Assembly (NCBI GenBank): GCA_020631735.1
Contig: CM036158.1
Span: 85,499,421-85,563,420 of the forward strand
From: Saccharum officinarum
Taxonomy: Eukaryota > Streptophyta > Magnoliopsida > Poales > Poaceae
Direction of reading: 5' to 3'
DNA: 64,000 nucleotides
Part shown: piece by piece, positions 34,306 to 44,120 of the stretch
Numbering within the stretch: position 1 is the first letter of the stretch
How the letters are laid out: every line of letters starts with the position of its first letter
The notes under the pieces: model-generated
What the model was told of the DNA's origin: nothing
Database searches by the model: none
Seen by the model: the letters and a program-made list of their open reading frames with translations, nothing else
Made by a program: the position numbers and the translations under genes

Positions 34306-35627
34306 ATGGCAGCTCCGGTTGCTGGTCCAGAAGGGCCAGTTGTTAACCATGCCGAGGAGGAAGAATGGTGGGACGAATTCTGGGACATGCTGACAGAAGA
34401 CGATGAAACAATCGGCATCGTGACCGGTATGTACCAATATGCTTCGCATATTGACAAGTATTGCAGTAGACGACCGTATAGGACACCACCGTTGAGTGGA
34501 TTAGAATGGGTAAACAACAAGCTGGCAGATCCAGAGGCCTGCTATGACATGTTTAGGATGCATCCTGACTTGTTTTATAGGCTGCATGCCGAGTTGACCT
34601 CTAATTATGGACTGAAACCATCACCCAAGTCTACCTCTATTGAGGCTTTAGCCGTCTTTCTTTGGATTTGTGGGGCACCACAATCATTTAGGCAAGGTAG
34701 GGACAGATTCGAGAGGTCAATGGGTACTGTACATAAACTGTTTCACAAAGTGCTCAAATGTATGGTAGCCTTTGCAGCTAACATCATTCAACCTAGGGAC
34801 CCAGCTTTTGAACACATGCATACCAAGCTTCTAGACACTAGATTCTTCCCTGAATTCCAAGGTTGTATAGGGGCAATAGATGGCACTCACATTCCTGTAG
34901 TGGTGCCAGAGGAGATGTTCACACAGCACTTGTGTCGCAAGAATAAGACAACCCAAAATGTCATGGCGGTTTGTGACTTCGATATGTTCTTTACCTTTGT
35001 CCTTGCTGGCTGGGCTGGATCGGTGCATGACATGAGAGTGTTAGACAATGCAATCAGTGAACCGAAATGGAATTTCCCGAAGCCACCTAGAGGTACACAC
35101 TTTTCCGTATTTGATGACATCCTTCTAATATTGAGAATGCAAACTTACAGGAACTACATCATGTAGGGAAGTTGTACCTGGTGGACTCGGGGTACGCGAA
35201 CAAGATGGGGTTCCTGTCTCCTTATCGGCAGACGAGGTATCACATCCAAGAGTTCCGAAACGCCGAAGAACCACAAGGTATGAAAGAGACATTTAACCAT
35301 GCACATTCGTCTCTACGAAATGTGATAGAAAGGGCGTTTGGAGTGCTGAAAATGAAATGGCGCATATTGTTGGGTATACCGAGTTATGCACCTGAAACAC
35401 AGACACATATTATATGTGCATGCATGGCATTGCACAACTTCATTAGGATCAATGGTGGATGTGATAAGGACTTCTTTATAGTTGATAGCAATGAGAACTA
35501 TGTGCCAGCGGAAGCGAATTGGGATCAGCCGGAGACAGAGGATGCTCCTGAAAGTGAGGACGACATCAACATGAATCTGTGTCGTGACGTTATGGCTCAG
35601 CATTTGTACAATAGAAAGCATTCTTGA
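34306..35627 (+). CDS. PIF/Harbinger DDE transposase
   Basis: Exons 34,306-35,092 and 35,167-35,627 join across a short GT-AG intron to give 415 residues, the usual size. The N-terminal part is acidic (EEEEWWDEFWDML) and is followed by a helical region (DMFRMHPDLFYRLHAEL). The DDE_Tnp_4-type catalytic core shows GCIGAIDGTHIPV (Asp192), AGWAGSVHDMRVL (Asp242) and FNHAHSSLRNVIERAFGVLK (Glu317), with VDSGY (Asp269) between. All three acidic catalytic residues are present and no stop or frameshift is seen. It follows ORF1 by 255 bp on the same strand. The enzyme should cut and paste its own element and related Tourist-like MITEs. Expression is unknown. Confidence 0.92.
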
Positions 35628-36062
35628 TTGCGGGATATTCATTATTTGTGTACATGATGAGGATCTCCTTTGTGAGGGGCTGTATCCACTTTGTAGACAT
35701 TTTTATTTTTGTGATTTGTTGTGCTTGTAAACTTTAACATTTTGGTGATGTTTGCATTATATTTGGAGTTGTATTGGCTTGCAATACGCCTGTACAGGCC
35801 ATGCACGCGGCAGGGTTGTTTGCATGGGTGGAAAGGGCATTAATTAACCTATAGAGCCTACACAGCTACTGAAGAGAGCAGCAGTCTGCATGTGTGAACA
35901 GCTACCGATTTTGGCCTCTGTCGGCACAGTCACAGCAGCAGCTGGCAGACCCGATTTTGGCCACCAAAATCGGGATCTAAACAAGGGCTACATATCAAAA
36001 GCGCTGCTCCAGTTTCTAGCCATGGTCACTGAATCACTGATTAACTTGGTCATTGATTCTTG

Positions 36063-36860
36063 AACCGGACCCGTCAACTTTAATGCCTACGACTTCGGCC
36101 CCGTTCGGCTGGAATTATAAGCCGGCTGAAAAATACTGTTGGCTGATTTTTTATGAGAGAAAAATACTGTTTCGGTTGAAAAAACAAGCTGAATAAGACG
36201 GATTATAAGCCAGATGAACATGGCCTTCACCGCCGACCCCAACTGGGAGGCTGCCAGGGCCACCTGGTACGGCAGACGCCCAGTTGGCGCCGGCCCGGAC
36301 GACGACGGTACGCAACGCACATGGTCCGTTGATCAGCGGTGCGTGGCGCGTCATCGTGTACCGCATTAGGTGCTTATAGGGCGATCTATACCATTAACTA
36401 AAACCATTCGAGTGAGTGCAGGTGGTGCCTGTGAACGTGAACCTGCCGTCGTTCTCCGCGATGACGTCGTGTGGCAACCAATTCCCTGTTCAAGGACGGC
36501 AAGGGCTGCGGATCCTGCTACCAGGTACTGTGTACTAGATAATTTGGTCAGAGTCACGATTTTCAGGGCAACATGTTTATGCTGCCGCCTACCCTGGTCG
36601 AAGTGGAATCTGCCGAGAGAAGCTACTTAAACAAGGCAAAGATTTGAGTTTGACAGACTCCGTCCATTGCCGCTTTGCCGTTCTCAGATACGATGCGTCA
36701 AACACCCTGCCTGCTCCGGCAACCCGGAGACTGTCATCATCACTGGCATAGACTATTGCCCGGTCGCCAAGTACCACTTCGAGCACGGCCTTTGACGCCA
36801 TGGCCAAGTCAGGCCGCAAGAGATCCACCACACCGGCATCATCGACATCCAGCTTAAGAG
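36063..36860 (+). pseudogene. Third beta-expansin, broken and truncated
   Basis: Exon-like blocks 36,063-36,096 plus 36,226-36,307, 36,422-36,523 and 36,688-36,860 match exons 1 (part), 2 and 3 of the intact expansins. The signal-peptide part of exon 1 is missing. A 129-bp MITE splits exon 1. Exon 2 lost 8 bases after GGTGCCTG and gained one near AACCAATTCCCTG, and exon 3 has deletions around the HFD region (TTCGAGCACGGCCTTTGAC). The donor after exon 3 is GTTCAG instead of GTGAGT, and exon 4 is absent, replaced by AT-rich repeat. Conserved donors after exons 1 and 2 show it derived from a spliced gene and not from a cDNA. It cannot make an expansin. Confidence 0.9.
36097..36225. mobile_element. 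129-bp MITE in expansin pseudogene exon 1, member 2
   Basis: 129 bp flanked by TTC (36,094-36,096 and 36,226-36,228), a duplication of the TTC in the expansin GACTTCACC. Ends are GGCCCCGTTCGGCTGG and, reversed, GGCCATGTTCATCTGG. It is a sister of the MITE at 30,028-30,156. Confidence 0.85.
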
Positions 36861-37483
36861 GTTCAGGGATGCATCTAGAATTTTGCTGAATACATTTAAA
36901 GTGAACGAGTTCTAAATCCAACATGATAAAATACAACACATTATGAAAAATAAACCAATAACCATAAAGTACGCTATATATATTTCTAAATTGCACAGTT
37001 CTACCAGTGCCAAAATAAAAGTAAGCATAAATGTCATATGCCACCAACTAAACATGCATACATTATGATAAATATTTATTATTATAGATTATAAATCATG
37101 GAAAAAATTAATCTAAACAAACCACATACCAATGACATTGACAATTTATTTTAAATTATATTAATACTCTAGGACAATAAATTTCTTGAAGCAAGTTTTT
37201 ACACTTTAACTAAAAAATCATGACATATCGATACTAGTAATTTAATTGTAGGTACACTATGTTTTTTATGAAATAATTGTAGACACATAATTCTTCACTT
37301 TAGCCAATAAATTCAAATCTCTTGAGTGTTGTGGCGTTGGCTAACATGATTGTTGGTGCAATTGTAATAACTAAAAGTGTAGTTTAGGACATACACTATA
37401 TTTTTTAATAACATATAAAAGAAAATTTTGGAAAAATATAAAATAAGCATTAGAGTTTCAACTTAATACATGAATAAAAAAAG
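36861..37483. repeat. AT-rich diverged repeat beside the pseudogene
   Basis: From about 36,950 this is a diverged relative of 4,440-4,985 and of its copy at 45,425-45,970. Shared words include AACAAACCA, GACAATTTATTTTAAATTAT, ATGACATATCGAT and GTTGGCTAA/GTTGGCTGA. The family is not recognised. The MULE has inserted at its right edge. Confidence 0.5.
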
Positions 37484-37707
37484 AAAATTTGCTATTGGAC
37501 ATGCCAAATGCTACCTCTTTGCTGGCGGACACCCACTTTGGAGCCTTTTGCCAGGAGACACTCTGGTTTCTGGAAATTTGGTCAGTGGACACCGCTCCTC
37601 AGTTTCAGCCGGTTTTGGAGAGAGAAAATTTCGTTTTGGACACCGGGTGCCCCTGAGCCAGACTTGGGTCCGTCCCCATCCTGGTCTGGTTGGACCAGCT
37701 TATAACG
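37484..37707. repeat. MULE left terminal inverted repeat
   Basis: About 224 bp that is the inverse of 42,328-42,563, with few differences. It includes CCGGTTTTGGAGAGAGAAAA and GGACACCGGGTGCCCCTGAG. Long, highly similar TIRs are the mark of Mutator superfamily elements. Confidence 0.9.
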
Positions 37708-37861
37708 GCCGGCCCGGCCCCAACGGCAGCAACAACCTCTTCCTCCTTCCCGGTCTCTTCCTCCTTCTCCGTCTCCACGGTAAAGGCAGCGGCAGCGGCG
37801 GTTGTTCGGGTGGGGATGCGGGCGTCGTCGACATGAGAGTGGAAGCAGAGGGCTGTATAAG

Positions 37862-38282
37862 ATGGCTACAGGCTCGGGCGCTTCGTCATCGATAGGCTCA
37901 CGCGGAGCGAGAGAGGGGCAGCCGCTGTGCCCCTTCTGCCGCACGGCGACGGTTGTGGAGCGCACGTCGAGAACCCAAAACAACCCAGACAAGCAATTCT
38001 ACACTTACAGGAATCATGACTGGGTGAGTTTTTTTGAATTCTTGTTGGCCCATTTTGGCATTTTGAAATCGGATCTAGGGTTCACCCCATTGTTATGGTC
38101 TTCGGCGTCAACAGGGCCAGGGGAATTGCAGCTTCTTCATGTTGAAGCTAGTGAGCGCTGGAGATGGCATGGATGCTGCAGCAGTGATGGCCGCATGGAA
38201 GGCTTTGGAGAATTCTTTGTTGAACCTCAATAATGTTGTTTGTGCTCAGAGGGATGCTATGATTAGAATAGGTGGAGAGTAG
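37862..38282 (+). CDS. MULE-borne GRF-type zinc-finger protein
   Basis: Exons 37,862-38,023 and 38,115-38,282 join at a GT-AG intron to give 109 residues with no stop. The N-terminal half has CPFC, then VVERTSRTQNNPDKQFYTY, NHDW and, across the splice, GQGNCSFF. This fits the GRF zinc-finger pattern (Cys-x2-Cys, RTS-x-NP-x-R/K-x-FY, His/Cys, Cys-x-FF). The C-terminal half is helical (AAAVMAAWKALENSLLNL). GRF fingers bind single-stranded nucleic acid in known proteins. It sits next to the left TIR and faces the transposase, an arrangement like the two convergent genes of maize MuDR, though it is not an obvious mudrB relative. The start codon lies about 155 bp inside the TIR. Confidence 0.7.
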
Positions 38283-38445
38283 AGAGTTGGTAGGATGATG
38301 ATTGGGGCCAGTGTGTTTGTAGGTGTTGTTTGCTTTGTTGCTTTGTGCATGGTATTGTATAACCAAGCATGAACTTTGCTTTGTAATGTTTTTGATATAA
38401 ATGAAATGCAGTTGCCTTATGCTTGTGTTGCCCTGTTAAATTTTC

Positions 38446-38568
38446 AGCATGACAAACTTGAATACATTACCAAGTCTTGATTTTTTAGCATGAGAAACTT
38501 GAATACATTACAAAGTCTTGATTTTTCAGCATGAGAAACTTGAATACATTACGAAGTCTTGATTTTTC
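38446..38568. repeat. Three 41-bp tandem repeats inside the MULE
   Basis: Units begin AGCATGA at 38,446, 38,487 and 38,528, and a fourth start at 38,569 breaks off. Each has AAACTTGAATACATTAC and AAGTCTTGATTTTT. Shorter repeats follow to 38,790 (ACAATACCAAGTTCA and AGCACACAAAAGCACTGGTG). They lie between the 3' ends of the two convergent MULE genes. Confidence 0.85.
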
Positions 38569-38825
38569 AGCATGACAAACAGTTCACTACATTATACCAG
38601 ATTACAATACCAAGTTCACACCAACAGCTGCCAAGTTCCCATGGCAGATTACAATACCAAGTTCAGGCCAAGTTCACATGCCATATTACAATACCAAGTT
38701 CATATGCCACATTACATTCAGAGAAGCACACAAAAGCACTGGTGGCTCAGCAGCACACAAAAGCACTGGTGCCAAGTTCAAAAGCACAGAAGTCAAAAGT
38801 TTTCTTCTGTCTTGCTTCTATTGCA

Positions 38826-41800
38826 TCAGGCCCCTCCCCTCTTGCTCCTAGTGCAGGTGCTTGGACTGGATGTCAGCATTGAGGTAGCCTGACTCCTAGT
38901 CAGTGCCCCTGGGCTACCTGACACTTGCTGTTTGGCCTTCCTCCTAGTGACCGGGGAGCTTGGAACCCTGTAAGATGACAGGTGTGAACATGTTGTCAAC
39001 TACACATGGCTTTAAAATAAGAAAAATGGTTAGAACAGATAAATCACTTACTACACAGATTGCCCAGGAGGTGTAGGCTCAGCAGGAGTTGTTTTCTTCT
39101 TCTTGCTAGATTGTTTCCCCTTGGAGGAGGCCTTCCTCTTCTTCTTAGACACATCATCTGTGGTTTCTATAATTTCAACCACTTTTGGCTTGTAGGTCCT
39201 TCTCTTCTTTGGAGGTGCAGGTGGTGGTGCATCAGGATCTACAACAGTTTCATTGCAGGTTTTCTACAGGTGTCCCAATCCACCACACCTTTTACACCTT
39301 CTCTTGCCCTTGTTGCTTGACCCACCTTCTTCAACTCCAACTATCCTTCTCTTCCTTGGCCTTCCTGCTGCTCTGTTGCATTTAGGAGGAAAGAGCTTGA
39401 AGCCAAGGCCCACCTTTTCCCATTCATCTTTGCTTGGCATAGGAGGCACAACACTTGCATAAGCTGCTTTGAACTTTTCTACAGAATAGTAGTGGTCAAC
39501 GTAGTCCTCCAAATCAACCCTTTTTGTGCCAATAAAAGCTATGGCATGCACACATGGCAGACCAGTTAACTGTTAGCCTCTATAGGTACACTCTTTCTTG
39601 TCCAGGTCAACAATGAACCTCCAAGGGACTAGGTCCTTATTGACTCCTCCTACTTCTCCTACCATTGGGCCACTCCTATGAATGTTGTACCTCAGATTTC
39701 TGCTTTTGTTGTGCAGATCTTTCATGACACTAGGTAAAATCTTGAACCCAGACAACTCCATCAACTGCCTCCTAGTGCAAAACCTCTTCATGATCAACTA
39801 CCTTATCTTGTCCATGAGCTCTACAATAGGTATGGACTTCTCCTCCCTGATCCAACTATTTAAGGTCTCAGCTATGTTGTCGGTGACATAGTCACATTTG
39901 TCGGCAGTGCTGAACTTTGACCTTGCCCATAACTGTTTGTGGTTGACTGGTTGTCCAATAGCCACCTAGTTTCCTTTGGGCATGCCTTGTGCATCTCATT
40001 CTAGTGCCTATCATGGGTGGTCTGTCTGTAGCACCTTGATGCAGGCCACAAGTTCCTTTCAAACAATTCTCCCCTGAATCTCTTCTGAAATTCTTGACAA
40101 GATGCCTCATGCATTCTCTATGCTCTACACCATTTGTGAAGACTTTGGTAACTGCCTTGTCTATTCCTTTACCTGCAGATAGCAAGCAGGGAAACACATG
40201 TCAGGTAAGCAAGGAAACAATGTCAGGTAACACTGAATGAAAAAGATCATATAGCACTGAATGAAATAGACATGCATTAGTTGAAATAACAAGACCAGGC
40301 GGGGAACCAATAGCATTGTGCATCATCTTCATGAACCATTCCCAATTTTCCTGGGTCTCACTGCCAAATACTCCATAGGCCACTGAGAACATCCAGTTGT
40401 GGCCATCAACCCCTACAACAGATGCTAATTGTCCCTTCCACTTTGCTGTTAAAACTGTGGAATCAATGCCTAAATAAGGTCTACAACCTTGGAGGAAGCC
40501 ATCTATATATGGCTTTAGTGCTACAAACATCCTACTGAATCTTCTCTTCTTATTCACAACCTCCCACTCAATCTCTACAACACTGTCAGAACTCCTCTTC
40601 TCAATCTCCCTCTTCCAAGAAAACACATGTACTAAGCAGTCTTCCTAGCCACCTATTATCTCATCTAAGGCCATTTGCTTGCCGTCCTAAACAACATAGT
40701 AGCTCACCTGAATACAATACTTCTCCTCCAACTTGTGCTTCAAAACTTTAGCTCCAAGAGTTGGATCCTCCCTTAGCCAGTTTATCACCCTGTTCTTGAT
40801 CCAGTGATTGTTAGCCATACAATTGTTCTGAACTTTGCTTGTGCTGGCACAGTTATGCTTGTGTGGTAACTTCTTAATCTGCACCCATCAACAAACAATT
40901 AGCATGAAACAATTGATAACTGAACCCAAAACTAAAAGAAACTAAAATGAAGCCCTAAAATGACCATCACATACCTGCCATGTCTTGCCATCTGGTAACT
41001 GAGATGCATGAATCCTCCACCTATACCTCTTAGCCTTACAGTATGCTCGGTACCGCCGTGACTCACTATAAGGACATGCAAGTTCAACTTCATTAATAAG
41101 CACATCATATTGTCTAATACATCTCTTAAAGCAGAAACCATCTTCAAAAGTAACACCCAGAGCTATCTTTGGGTTATCTATGTCAGTGACATGAACCACA
41201 CCCTCACAGTCCCTCTCATCATCCACAACTAGGGGGTCATCATCTTCTGGGTTAGTGTCAGGATAGTAATCACAGTCAGCTTCAGCATCATCATTGAGCA
41301 CATCCTTGTACTTCTCATTCTCATCATCTACTCCTACATATTCCACTTCATCAGCCTCTCCCCAGTCATCATCAGCACCATCAAGGTTAGCAACAAGATC
41401 AGGATTATCCTCTTCAACATCATCACCATCAATCTCAGCATTATCCTCTTCAACATCAACCTCAGAATTACTATCAGATTCTGGATTTGGCTCTGGATTA
41501 GGCACAACATGATCATCAGGCAAAATCATAGCTAGTGGCAGACAATTAACCTGACTCTCCTGTGTGCTACAAACAGACTGAGACTTTAGCAAATGAGGAC
41601 CAGTGTCAACAACATGTACAGTCAGTGGCACCTCCCTACTGTCCCAATACACATCAAATGCATGTAACAGAGCAGAATCAGAGTCTATGCACACTGTCTC
41701 ATCCTTGGTTTTGTCAAAGGTGACCTACAGTTCTTGATCCACCCCATGGACTATCTCCTCACCAAGCAACTTATGAAACCCCATCGAATTGAATTTATCC

Positions 41801-41916
41801 TTGTCTACCACGCGCAAGTAGTTTTTAGTTACATGGTAATCATTGAGCCCATCTGGTCTTTGCTCTACATACGCAGGTACTTTAATGGCGAGTCTACACG
41901 CGGACGTCGGATCCAT
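38826..41916 (-). pseudogene. MULE transposase, decayed
   Basis: The frame starts at 41,916. An acidic N-terminal region leads into a MuDR-type domain (ALGVTFEDGFCFKRCIRQY, WRIHASQLPDGKTWQ, near 40,980-41,170). A GTATGTG intron follows, then IKKLPHKHNC near 40,880, a MULE catalytic domain near 40,250-40,560 (YLGIDSTVLTAKWKGQLASV, SVAYGVFGSETQENWEWF), GVEHRECMRHLVKNF near 40,120, a SWIM-like CTYRG*QLTGLPCVHA near 39,570 and a zinc knuckle CKRCGGLGH...C near 39,270. The last exon may end at 38,826. In-frame stops interrupt conserved blocks (after VDQEL, SYYVV, DEIIGG, TYRG, GLGHL), mostly at expected Trp or Gln codons. Frameshifts occur near 40,050, and the expected Asp of VISTDA reads Asn. It is not functional. 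Confidence 0.85.
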
Positions 41917-42327
41917 CCTAAATCAACACAAAAGAAATGAACCAAACTAAACGATTTCAAACCGAAGCTTTCTAACGCATCTGCAGGCATACAAATCCAA
42001 AGAGTACGGGTTCAAAAAAACTCACCCTCTCTTAAGCCATTTAAATTGGAGAACCCTAGGCAGAGACCCAGGGCACTGCGCGTTCTTCGTGCTGGGGGAC
42101 TTCATCTTGGGGTCACGGTGGTGTTCCAGATCCTCAGCCCCCCATGGCGGATGACAGCCGAGGCTCGAGGTGTCAGCGGTACTATGCACTTGAGTCGACG
42201 GCGGCGCGACGGGTAGTGGAGTAGACGGTGCCATGGTGAGCAGTGGAGTCGTGTGGGCATGGGCATCGGCGGCGGGATTGGGGAAGTGGCGTGAGTAAAC
42301 CCTAAACCCTAACCGACGGGTCAGGGG

Positions 42328-42563
42328 CGTTATAAGCTGGTCCAACCAAACCGGTTGGGGACGGACCCAAGTCGACCCAAATCTGGCTCAGGGGCACCCG
42401 GTGTCCAAAACGAAATTTTCTCTCTTCAAAACCGGCTGAAACTGGGGAGCGGTGTCCACTGGCCAAATTTCCAGAAACCAGAGTGTCCCCTGGCAAAAGG
42501 CTCAAAAGTGGGTGTCTGCCAGCAAAGAGAAAGCATTTGGCATGTCCAATAGCAAATTTTGCC
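42328..42563. repeat. MULE right terminal inverted repeat, copy B
   Basis: The inverse of 37,484-37,707 and the direct counterpart of 1,343-1,578. A telobox-like AAACCCTAAACCCTAA lies just inside at about 42,297-42,313. Confidence 0.9.
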
Positions 42564-43368
42564 TAAAAAAATTCAACAACAACTAAGATCAAAAGTTCAG
42601 AGCTAAATTATTTATCCGCGATGCCAAAAATGATGCAACAAGAGCTAACATAATTTAAATGGAAAATTTTCTATATGTCGGTGGCTAAAATTTTATTCCT
42701 AATCTAGCATCTAAAAGACTCATATCCTGTCAATGACATTGTTCATAAATTTTAGCCTCTCCCTCGCCAATGTTGACTACGTTCCAATAGTCTTGGTTAA
42801 TAGAAATGTCGAATGACCCATTTGCATTTCCCACGGTTGGATATAAATTTAAGTGGTCGCTTTTATGCCAGAGACTATAATCCACCAAATCATTGAATAT
42901 ATGGTGGCCGATAAACTGAAATGCTCAAAACAATAATCGAGGGTTAGATGTTCAAGGCATCGATGAGAAAGTCAGCCACGCATTTGTGTCTCTCTCATGG
43001 TCCACGGTTTACAGCGATACTCCATTCACATTTGCATGTGGAACTTGTAACTACTCACTGTATCATATAGTAGCACCACACTAAGACAATTAACACATAT
43101 AGTATCTAACCACAAATAAAAAATTTATATGGTATTTTCACTACAATCAAATGAATTTAGACCGCCGGCACATGCTAGTGAGGAAATGATTTCCAGGAGC
43201 TGTCAAAAACAGTTTTGTAAGAGCGTTTTTTTTAAGATAACACTAAGACATCGATTGCAAAGGATGGAGCCTTTTAATAATTTGTTATCAAACAATGCTT
43301 TGTTTCTTGTTCTCTAAGTTGCCCAGCCAATAGCTGCTAGGCCAACTATATGGAAGGATATATTTACT
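42564..43368. other. AT-rich intergenic DNA, copy B
   Basis: Counterpart of 1,579-2,382. No gene or repeat end is visible. Confidence 0.6.
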
Positions 43369-44120
43369 GGGTCCTATTTGGGAGAGTTCTACTAGCTCTA
43401 GATCCACGAAAAATGGCTCTAGATTCACCTTTTTAAGTCAAACACTTAATCCACACAAATCCAACGTAGAGCAATTCCACGGCATCCATGGATTTTCCAC
43501 CAGACACATGGATTTTGTGAAGCACCTCAGTTAGTGCTCTGCAAACTTAGAGATATGTAAAAATGGGAAAAATTACCCATAACTGCCACGAGATACCGGT
43601 TCATTTTCTTTCTTTCTTTTTCTTTGTCAGCGTTTGTTCATGTCGCTCGGCTCCTCCATCTGCCGCCGACCATGTGCCCGCAAAGCTCACCGTCATTCTC
43701 ATCCCCGGCTCTCCGCCGCAAGCTTCGGCCTACCTACAACCGGTGCGCCCTACCCCTGCCTGAGCCTGGCCGCGCCTTGAGCTCTGGCCGCGCATCACCG
43801 AGCAGTGCCTCCTCGCTGGCATGCCCAGCTCCCGTCTGAGCTCTGGCCGCACGAGGCCCTCTCCCCACCCACCAGGACCGGCGTGTCCCGACCCCACCCG
43901 AGCTCGCGGCCATGAGAGGAAGACAAACATGCGGTTGTGCCTGGCCTTGTTTTCATTTTAGCCTATTTAATTTTTTATATTTACAAATGAATCCATATGA
44001 AAGCTGGGCCCTCCCAAACAAATTGGCAGGAGTTCAAATCCACGATAGAGTTGCTCTACGGTGGGTAGAGCTGGTGCTCTAGATCTATGTTTTAGATCTG
44101 GAGCTCTCCTAAATAGGCCC
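43369..44120. mobile_element. Small nonautonomous DNA transposon, copy B
   Basis: Counterpart of 2,383-3,135 with the same inverted GGG(T)CCTATTT ends and GC-rich interior. Differences from copy A are a handful of single bases. Confidence 0.5.

Larger units (their letters stand above)
31081..35988 (+). mobile_element. Complete PIF/Harbinger transposon
   Basis: A 4.9-kb element flanked by TAC (31,078-31,080 and 35,989-35,991). The left end GGCCTTGTTTACTTCCCGA is matched by the reversed right end GCCCTTGTTTAGATCCCGA, and subterminal CCAAAATCGG words also occur at both ends. It carries the two genes typical of the superfamily in the same orientation: a Myb/SANT-like ORF1 (31,402-34,050) and a DDE transposase (34,306-35,627). 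Both are open after intron removal. The 3-bp duplication is usual for the superfamily, although TAC differs from the common TTA/TAA. Confidence 0.9.
37484..42563 (-). mobile_element. Complete Mutator-like element (MULE), copy B
   Basis: About 5.1 kb between long terminal inverted repeats (37,484-37,707 and 42,328-42,563), whose outer ends read AAAATTTGCTATTGGACATG. Possible 9-bp target duplications are TAAAAAAAG on the left and TAAAAAAAT on the right. They are weak evidence because both are A-rich. It holds a decayed minus-strand transposase (38,826-41,916) and a convergent plus-strand GRF-zinc-finger gene (37,862-38,282). Confidence 0.88.
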
